Positions 6,647-11,018 of a stretch of 11,018 nt of DNA are shown here, piece after piece (the first letter of the stretch is position 1; each line of letters begins with the position of its first letter). The position numbers were made by a program, and so were the translations under genes. Below the pieces are notes generated by a model, which ran no database searches, was not told the origin of the DNA, and was given only the letters and a program-made list of their open reading frames with translations. Source of the stretch: Bacteroidales bacterium (GTDB lineage Bacteria; Bacteroidota; Bacteroidia; Bacteroidales; SM23-62); contig JADHVS010000148.1 of the NCBI GenBank assembly GCA_016783865.1, positions 1 through 11,018 on the forward strand, written 5' to 3'.

Positions 6647-8602
6647 TTAAGATTTATTTCCTGATAAGTAGTTGCGAACCAGGTAGATCAATTTGTCTTT
6701 ATTCAATGGTTTGGAAATAACCGCAACGCAACCTTGTTTCAACGCCTTTTCATTCGACTCATCAAGGGTGTATGCTGTTTGAGCAATAATAGGTAAATCC
6801 GGACGCATTTGATGGATCAGCCCTGTTGCTTCATAGCCATTCATGATGGGCATCTTTAAATCCATTAAAACAAGGTCAATTGCCGGATTATTCTTGCAGA
6901 ATTCTACCGCTTCACGACCATCTCTGGCATGAATAATATGGTACCCGTATTTACTCAGGATAAGCTTTAAATAAAAGAAATTTGTCTCTTCATCTTCGGC
7001 AATCAGAATTGTAGATGTTCCGAAGTGAGATTGTACCGGTGCAAATTCCTGAAACTCCTCCGCCGGAGTTTCGACAAGTTTGAGCGGTATCGTAAAATAG
7101 AACGTACTGCCTTTCCCAACCTCAGATTCCAGCCAGATACTGCCGCCAAGAAATTCAGTGTAGGCCTTTGATATCGACAAGCCCAAACCGGCGCCTCTGT
7201 AAAACTGATCGGAACTCTCATCCATGTATTGAAATCGTTCGAAGATATTGGCGAATCTCTCTTTCTCAATTCCAATTCCGGAGTCTTGAATATAAAACAT
7301 GAGAAACGTACCCTCTTCAGAACAGCCCACCTCTATGGAGCCTGCGTGTGTAAATTTCCTGGCGTTATCCAGCAGGCAGGTGAGAACCTGAGATACATTT
7401 AGTTTATCCGTATTGATCGTTAAGTTTGGATCAGATAGTTTATAGGAATATGAAAAAGTTAATCCCCTGGCCTCGATATCTTCTTGAAAAGCGTCAAAAA
7501 CTTCTTTAAGTAACTCCTTGACATTGACTTCATCGGATGATGATGTTGCTTGCCCGGTATGAATTTTGGCGATATTGATAATATCATTTAACACCGAGAG
7601 CAATTCTTTTCCGCTTTTCCTTATGGTCGAAATATAGGTGTCTTTTTCTTTCAGGGTACTATCCTCGTACATCAGCAATTCGGCAAAGCCCAGGATCCCA
7701 TTTAAAGGAGTTCTGATCTCGTGAGAAATGTTATGCAGGAATGCGGATTTTAACCGGTCACTCTCCTCCGCTTTCTTTTTTGCCTGACATAGTTCTTCCT
7801 CCATTTTTTTCCGGTCAGTGATATCACGAATGATTGCCTGAGAGCCAATAATTTCATTGTCTTTAAAGAGGGGAATGACAGAGATATCGACCCATAGTTT
7901 TTGATTATCTGCCGTATAAGCCTCTATTTCATAACAGGTCTCCGGGATTTCGCCTTTCATTCGTCGAATATGCCGTTGTTTAAATGAATCTCTCCACTCT
8001 GTTGCAACAAGATGCTCAAATCTAAATTTAGAAAGGTCTTTTTCCTTCAATTTGAAAAGCTCCCGGAAACGGTCATTCGCAACTATGATATTCCCCTCCT
8101 TATCATCAATTGCCAAGGCTTCCTGAATATGCTCTACGACATTTCTGAATGGCTCCTCATAGGGGAACCAACTTTTTTCAGATTCTTTCAGAAGTGTAAT
8201 ATTTGTCCAGGAACTATAAATTTCGACCAGGTTTTTCTTATCGTCACGTTTTGCTTTTTGTGAATCAGAGATCCGGATATAACTTCCATCTTTACATCGA
8301 AATCTATATTCATACGTAATTTCATCGTGATCAGGAAACTTGAAAACAGTAAGAAGAAGTTGATCCTTATCCTCCGGATGAACATGGTCTGCCCACCAGG
8401 AGGGCATCCTTACTGCCGTACCGGAATAACCTAACAACGGCTCAACATTTGACGTAACCCACACCAGATACGGATTCCCATCTTCAATTTTATAAACATA
8501 TAAGATTGTCTTACTACTCTGAATGAAATGATCTAAGTATTCAGCGTTGATTGAGAAATCGCTCCCCATAAAGAAAAGATCTTTTTTACCAACATTATTC
8601 AT
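6647..8602 (-). CDS. Cytoplasmic hybrid sensor histidine kinase (PAS-PAS-HisKA-HATPase_c-REC)
   Basis: This encodes 651 residues with no signal peptide or membrane segment, so it senses inside the cell. A PAS domain of PAS_3 type lies at about 35-138 (WWADHVHPEDKD; YEYRFRCKDGSYIRI). A second PAS/PAC lies at about 150-266 (AIDDKEGNIIVANDRFRELF; SQAIIRDITDRKKMEEE). A short coiled linker leads to HisKA (about 281-350, FLHNISHEIRTPLNGILGF, phospho-accepting His294). The HATPase domain (about 395-508) has N-box Asn413, G1 DSGIGI (440-445), the F box and G2 RGAGLGLSI. The receiver at 531-648 has acidic E536-D537, phospho-acceptor Asp581 (LMDLKMPIMNGYEA), Thr609 and Lys631. All key residues are present. 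The output partner, an Hpt protein or another regulator, is not in the window. The start at 8602 gives a good PAS spacing. The gene appears to be driven by copy 2 of the repeated promoter module. Confidence 0.93.
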   Translation of the reverse strand: MNNVGKKDLFFMGSDFSINAEYLDHFIQSSKTILYVYKIEDGNPYLVWVTSNVEPLLGYSGTAVRMPSWWADHVHPEDKDQLLLTVFKFPDHDEITYEYRFRCKDGSYIRISDSQKAKRDDKKNLVEIYSSWTNITLLKESEKSWFPYEEPFRNVVEHIQEALAIDDKEGNIIVANDRFRELFKLKEKDLSKFRFEHLVATEWRDSFKQRHIRRMKGEIPETCYEIEAYTADNQKLWVDISVIPLFKDNEIIGSQAIIRDITDRKKMEEELCQAKKKAEESDRLKSAFLHNISHEIRTPLNGILGFAELLMYEDSTLKEKDTYISTIRKSGKELLSVLNDIINIAKIHTGQATSSSDEVNVKELLKEVFDAFQEDIEARGLTFSYSYKLSDPNLTINTDKLNVSQVLTCLLDNARKFTHAGSIEVGCSEEGTFLMFYIQDSGIGIEKERFANIFERFQYMDESSDQFYRGAGLGLSISKAYTEFLGGSIWLESEVGKGSTFYFTIPLKLVETPAEEFQEFAPVQSHFGTSTILIAEDEETNFFYLKLILSKYGYHIIHARDGREAVEFCKNNPAIDLVLMDLKMPIMNGYEATGLIHQMRPDLPIIAQTAYTLDESNEKALKQGCVAVISKPLNKDKLIYLVRNYLSGNKS

Positions 8603-8674
8603 CCCGATACCCTGTTTTCAGTTAAAGTAAAGTATGGAAAGTTGAATGAACAGGAAGTTGACAGTAATATTTAG

Positions 8675-8741
8675 TAAAATTAACGGAGCTCTGATAAAAA
8701 AACAATAGCGGAAAACCGTAAATTTCATTTCGGGGAAAAAC
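8675..8741 (-). promoter_or_regulatory. Repeated promoter module, copy 2, upstream of the hybrid kinase
   Basis: Read on the minus strand, a CGG-TTTT-CCG dyad (8709-8718) is followed two bases later by ATTG (8706-8703). Exactly 20 bases later comes TAATTTTA (8682-8675). The layout and spacing are the same as in copies 1 and 3. The second, farther dyad is degraded (only CGGGG-like remains near 8731-8735). The start site would be near 8669, giving a leader of about 65 bases before the kinase ATG at 8602. The shared geometry supports a real promoter; the regulator is unknown. Confidence 0.6.
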
Positions 8742-8949
8742 ATTCAATTCCATATATATTAGCATCTTACGGGAACTTTTATAAATACATTTACACGCCA
8801 CACATATAAATGAATCGTCAATCTTGTTCATTCATGTTCATTTTCCCACTAATCCGTCATTTTCCAACTTTACGTGGCGTCCGGATTGGCGTACAGATTG
8901 CAAAGACGCATGTCCTGAAAATCAGCAAGATGGGTTTTTTGCACCCCCT
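8742..8949. other. Intergenic stretch between divergent promoter modules
   Basis: Nothing coding is convincing in these 208 bases. A 62-codon frame (8810-8998) has no recognisable content and runs into the next promoter module. A T-rich tract with a weak 4-bp stem (gggttttttgcaccc followed by a T-run, about 8934-8954) stands just before copy 3 and might be a weak terminator or insulator. Confidence 0.4.
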
Positions 8950-9025
8950 TTTTTATTCCGGGTTTCCGCAGTCTAAATTTACGGGTTTCCGCAATTGACA
9001 AGGGCTTTGAAACATTGTAGATTTA
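8950..9025 (+). promoter_or_regulatory. Repeated promoter module, copy 3 (two CGG-N4-CCG dyads + -33/-7)
   Basis: Bases 8950-9002 match 1455-1507 at 49 of 53 positions. The dyads stand at 8959-8968 and 8982-8991, again 23 bp apart. ATTG (8994-8997) and TAGATTTA (9018-9025) are separated by exactly 20 bases, as in the other two copies. Outside the 53-bp block the sequences differ except for the -7 box, so the -7 match is independent support for promoter function. The start site is expected near 9031, about 15 bases before the ATG at 9046. Confidence 0.65.
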
Positions 9026-9045
9026 CAGAAAAATTTTTACCTGTA

Positions 9046-9387
9046 ATGAAACATTGTGACAGAATCCTGAAAATCTCCGGTATCAATACCTCTGAATACC
9101 GGTACAATCATCCGGCGGAAATTGAGACGCTTCATATCCACAATTGTCCCTTTTGCCATAATTATCATGTATATCTGGTAAAGGTGTTGAGGATCCCACT
9201 CTTGTATAAGATTAATAGCGCTGAAATAAAGAAGCTGAAGAAGCAAGACAGGCTGGTTCGCTTTTTCTGCTGTCCGGTTACCGGACGTGATTTCCCGGTT
9301 ACCATGACGCTCTTTCATACTTCCCGGGAGGTGATTCAAAACATCGAAGTAGTGGGATTGAAGAAAACACGTAAAACTGCCTCATGA
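9046..9387 (+). CDS. Small protein with zinc-ribbon-like cysteine pairs, function unknown
   Basis: This encodes 113 residues that I do not recognise. Two cysteine clusters, CPFC at 34-37 and CCP at 75-77 (RFFCCPVTGRDF), resemble the two knuckles of a zinc ribbon. Between them lies a His- and Tyr-rich segment (HNYHVYLVKV) and a basic helix (AEIKKLKKQDRLVR). The C-terminus is basic (LKKTRKTAS). There is no signal peptide or membrane segment, so it is probably cytoplasmic and may bind nucleic acid or protein. The ATG at 9046 is chosen because the in-frame upstream starts, such as 8995, fall inside the promoter module. No Shine-Dalgarno is present, which is normal for this phylum. It lies upstream of a nuclease fragment and a restriction-modification gene on the same strand, so a link with defence is possible but unproven. 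Confidence 0.6.
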   Translation: MKHCDRILKISGINTSEYRYNHPAEIETLHIHNCPFCHNYHVYLVKVLRIPLLYKINSAEIKKLKKQDRLVRFFCCPVTGRDFPVTMTLFHTSREVIQNIEVVGLKKTRKTAS

Positions 9388-9409
9388 CCCCGGAGCGGTT
9401 TTTATTTGG

Positions 9410-9826
9410 ATGAAGAAGTACGATATTCAGGGAGAGACCAACAGAACAAGGGTGATGTTTGCTATTAAAACGAATACGGTGCCGGGAACGTTTCCCGGCA
9501 TCATCAACGACAACCACCGGTTTGGGTATGCTTTCGCCTGCAGTGTCCGTACGGGTCTGCAATACGATGATCAGACCTTTCAGGAGCGGTATGCTTTTTA
9601 CTTCGACACGTGCAAAGCGGTTCTGCTCCACCAGCCGGTGGTCTTCCCCGACACGGCAGGCGATGATTTCGTTCGGGAGCCCTACCTGGCCCATTTTCGT
9701 GCCAGGGAGGGCTCTTTTTTCTTTGGGCTGATCACCATCCACACCTCGCCACATGAAGCCTTGCATGAGATCGGTAAGCTGCACGATGTGGTGCAATATT
9801 TTCTCTCTCCATTCATTCATATATAA
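9410..9826 (+). pseudogene. Endonuclease/exonuclease/phosphatase (DNase I-like) fragment
   Basis: The frame is 138 residues. Its C-terminal half reads like the middle of a DNase I-like domain: QERYAFYFDTCKAVLL (57-72), DDFVREPYLAHFRA (85-98), FFFGLITIHTSPHEALHEIG (103-122) and KLHDVVQYF. In this family the 'f.REPy...F' strand and the 'H..P..A..Ei..L' helix support the metal-dependent phosphodiesterase active site. The N-terminal part with the catalytic Glu (QE motif) and the C-terminal part with the GDFN and final His motifs are missing. The frame ends in LSPFIHI right where the family should continue. It is therefore probably a decayed fragment rather than an active enzyme; a shortened paralogue remains possible. 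The first 35 residues do not look like the family. It starts 22 bp after the preceding gene and ends 37 bp before the restriction-modification gene. Confidence 0.5.
9481..9499 (+). repeat. GC-rich perfect hairpin inside the nuclease fragment
   Basis: gccgggaa (9481-9488) and ttcccggc (9492-9499) form an 8-bp perfect stem closing a CGT loop. It lies near the point where the frame starts to resemble the nuclease family, so it may mark a rearrangement junction. No T-run follows, so termination is unlikely. Confidence 0.4.
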
Positions 9827-9863
9827 GAATTATTTCCATACATTTACTCACCCATTCATCCTC

Positions 9864-11018
9864 ATGACAGTTGTCGCTCTTCCACCGCGCAAATCCTTAA
9901 ATAAAGCTTATCTGAAGTTGAAACCAACCCGTGGGGAGATGGAACGGTTTAAAACCGGACTGACCACCCTGCTGGACAACATTAACGAAGCCGAATCGGA
10001 GGAGCACCACAAAAACCTCGTGATCACTTTTCTGAAAGGAACCGGCTTTGCCCCGAAGTTCTTCATCAACACCAAAGGACGTACCGACCTGGTGATCCAT
10101 GCCGGCATCGATGCCAAAAGTGCAGCCAGGGTGTTAATCGAGGTGAAAAAGCCTTCCAACAAGACGGAGATGATCACCCCGGAGAATCTCAACGCCAAAG
10201 CATTCCACGAGCTGATCCTCTACTACCTCCGCGAACGCATCACCGGGAAGAACCTGGGTATCAAACACATCATCGTTACTAACATCTACGAATGGCACAT
10301 CTTCGACGCTACATTGTTTGAGAAATTGTTTGCACAGGACAAGAAGTTGCTGAAGAAATTCAAGGATTTTGAAGAGGGGCGACTTTCGGGAACCGGGACG
10401 GAGTTCTTTTATAAGGAGATTGCAGCTCCTTTGCTGGCGGACAAGCGGGCAAGCGGACAGGCGGACGAGTCTTCAGTCCACAGTCCTCAGTATGCAATCC
10501 CAAAAAACCACTCACCGCTCACTGCTCACCACTCACCATTTTCATTTACTCATTTCAACTTACGGAACTACGAAAAACCGCTTCGCAACACAAACCGCAC
10601 GGATGACACGAAGCTGATCGCGCTACTAAAGGTTCTCTCCCCGGAACACTTGTTAAAGCTTCCCTTTGCCAACGACAGCAACACGCTGGATAGAGGCTTT
10701 TATGCCGAACTGCTGCACATTATTGGATTGGCTGAGACGAAGCAGGGGAGTAAGAAGGTTATTGGTAGAAAAGGAAATTCGAAATTCGAAATTCGAAATT
10801 CGGAACAAGAGACGCGGAACACGAAACGCGAAACGCAAAACGCGAAACGGGATCCAGGAGCGCTTCTCGAAAATATTATCGTGCAATTAGAGAGTCATGA
10901 TAAAATCTCTCGATTGGCAAATCCATCGCAGTTTGGGGAGAATGAGGAAGAACGGCTGTTTAATGTCGCGCTGGAGCTGGTCATTACGTGGATCAACCGC
11001 ATCCTGTTTCTGAAGCTC
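9864..11018 (+). CDS. Type IIG-like restriction-modification enzyme, N-terminal part, 3' end outside window
   Basis: The frame is open from the ATG at 9864 to the last base: 385 codons without a stop. The N-terminal region (about 40-150) is a PD-(D/E)xK nuclease: Asp75 in KGRTDLVIHA, then Glu93-x-Lys95 in RVLIEVKKPS, followed by the conserved strand NLGIKHIIVTNIYEWHIFDA. The next part resembles large Bacteroidota enzymes that fuse a nuclease to an Eco57I-like adenine methyltransferase: FTHFNLRNYEKPLRNT, then LLKVLSPEHLLKLPFAND and GFYAELLHIIGLAETKQG, and finally EERLFNVALELVITWINRILFLKL, which leads into the methyltransferase region. The methyltransferase motifs (NPPY and so on) are expected right of the window. 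Such enzymes methylate one DNA strand and cleave near unmodified sites. Two low-complexity stretches interrupt the protein, at about 192-230 and 302-330, encoded by 7- and 8-bp tandem repeats. Start choice: the sequence MTVVALPPRKSLNKAYLKLKP looks like a natural N-terminus. The class is fairly sure; the recognition site is unknown. Confidence 0.8.
   Translation, partial: MTVVALPPRKSLNKAYLKLKPTRGEMERFKTGLTTLLDNINEAESEEHHKNLVITFLKGTGFAPKFFINTKGRTDLVIHAGIDAKSAARVLIEVKKPSNKTEMITPENLNAKAFHELILYYLRERITGKNLGIKHIIVTNIYEWHIFDATLFEKLFAQDKKLLKKFKDFEEGRLSGTGTEFFYKEIAAPLLADKRASGQADESSVHSPQYAIPKNHSPLTAHHSPFSFTHFNLRNYEKPLRNTNRTDDTKLIALLKVLSPEHLLKLPFANDSNTLDRGFYAELLHIIGLAETKQGSKKVIGRKGNSKFEIRNSEQETRNTKRETQNAKRDPGALLENIIVQLESHDKISRLANPSQFGENEEERLFNVALELVITWINRILFLKL
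10437..10496 (+). repeat. Octamer then heptamer tandem repeats inside the restriction-modification gene
   Basis: Four 8-bp units (gcggacaa, gcgggcaa, gcggacag, gcggacga; 10437-10468) run directly into four 7-bp units (gtcttca, gtccaca, gtcctca, gtatgca; 10469-10496). They encode ADKRASGQADESSVHSPQYA, low-complexity sequence between the nuclease part and the NLRNYEKPL region. Units are degenerate, as expected for old repeats. Confidence 0.8.
10510..10537 (+). repeat. Second heptamer block inside the restriction-modification gene
   Basis: Four 7-bp units, actcacc, gctcact, gctcacc and actcacc, with a decaying tail (attttca, tttactc) to about 10551. They encode the HSPLTAHHSPFSF stretch. This is a third unrelated unit within 120 bp of the octamers. 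Confidence 0.8.
10774..10850 (+). repeat. Eleven-unit heptamer array inside the restriction-modification gene
   Basis: Four perfect GAAATTC units (10774-10801) are followed in the same 7-bp register by ggaacaa, gagacgc, ggaacac, gaaacgc, gaaacgc, aaaacgc and gaaacgg. They encode a polar, charged linker (GNSKFEIRNSEQETRNTKR and on) between ETKQGSKKVIGRK and PGALLENIIVQL. Since 7 is not divisible by 3, the repeat runs through all three frames and any unit change would shift the downstream frame. Confidence 0.88.

Noticed and set aside
8810..8998. 62-codon frame in the intergenic region before the Cys-motif gene
   Set aside because: No recognisable content, no ribosome site, and its 3' third is the repeated promoter module, whose conservation is explained at DNA level.
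1455..9002. The two direct 53-bp repeats considered as ends of a large composite mobile element
   Set aside because: No integrase or second transposase relates to them, a third inverted copy lies inside, and each copy sits at a fixed distance before a -7 box and gene start, which fits promoters better.
10369..10617. Plus-strand 82-codon frame over the octamer and heptamer blocks
   Set aside because: It is out of frame with the restriction-modification gene, which reads open through the whole region with recognisable sequence on both sides.
10774..10850. Heptamer array considered as a CRISPR or recombination array
   Set aside because: Units are contiguous 7-mers without spacers, far too short for CRISPR, and no cas gene is present.
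10653..10886. Minus-strand frame with repeated FRISNFEFR-like residues
   Set aside because: It is the translation of the heptamer array on the opposite strand of the restriction-modification gene; the plus-strand frame has clear family motifs.

Overview
The window looks like a chromosome segment of a Bacteroidota bacterium, probably an environmental member of class Bacteroidia. Evidence: two intact proteins and one gene remnant end in a type IX secretion (T9SS) type A sorting domain; few genes have Shine-Dalgarno sequences; promoters resemble the Bacteroidota form (-33 TTG, -7 TAnnTTT); and short 7-8 bp simple repeats of a kind I associate with this phylum occur near the right end. The genus cannot be told. 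No rRNA, tRNA or CRISPR was seen.

Layout. Positions 1-1287 hold a two-component pair: the 3' part of a NarL/DesK-type sensor kinase and its LuxR-type response regulator. A terminator hairpin follows. A repeated promoter module then precedes a small secreted protein (1566-1961). An IS4-type insertion sequence (2121-3733) with perfect 20-bp terminal inverted repeats and a twice-frameshifted transposase comes next. Its right end cuts directly into the tail of a destroyed T9SS cargo gene (3734-3890). Two intact genes for secreted T9SS cargo follow (3948-5663 and 5678-6580). A cytoplasmic hybrid histidine kinase (PAS-PAS-HisKA-HATPase-REC, 6647-8602) lies convergent to them. Past a 440-bp divergent intergenic region are a 113-residue cysteine-motif protein (9046-9387), a fragment of an endonuclease/exonuclease/phosphatase-type protein (9410-9826), and the N-terminal 385 residues of a large restriction-modification enzyme of type IIG character (9864 to the window end).

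Two observations stand out. First, one regulatory module occurs three times: 1455-1530, 8675-8741 on the minus strand, and 8950-9025. Each has one or two CGG-N4-CCG dyads, then ATTG, exactly 20 bases, then TAnnTTTA, and each lies just upstream of a different gene: the small secreted protein, the hybrid kinase and the Cys-motif protein. This looks like a small regulon under one activator. Second, the restriction-modification gene is interrupted in frame by blocks of 7-bp and 8-bp tandem repeats, including four perfect GAAATTC units. Because 7 is not a multiple of 3, gain or loss of one unit would switch the reading frame, so the gene could be phase-variable. All functional statements are inferred from sequence reading without database searches.
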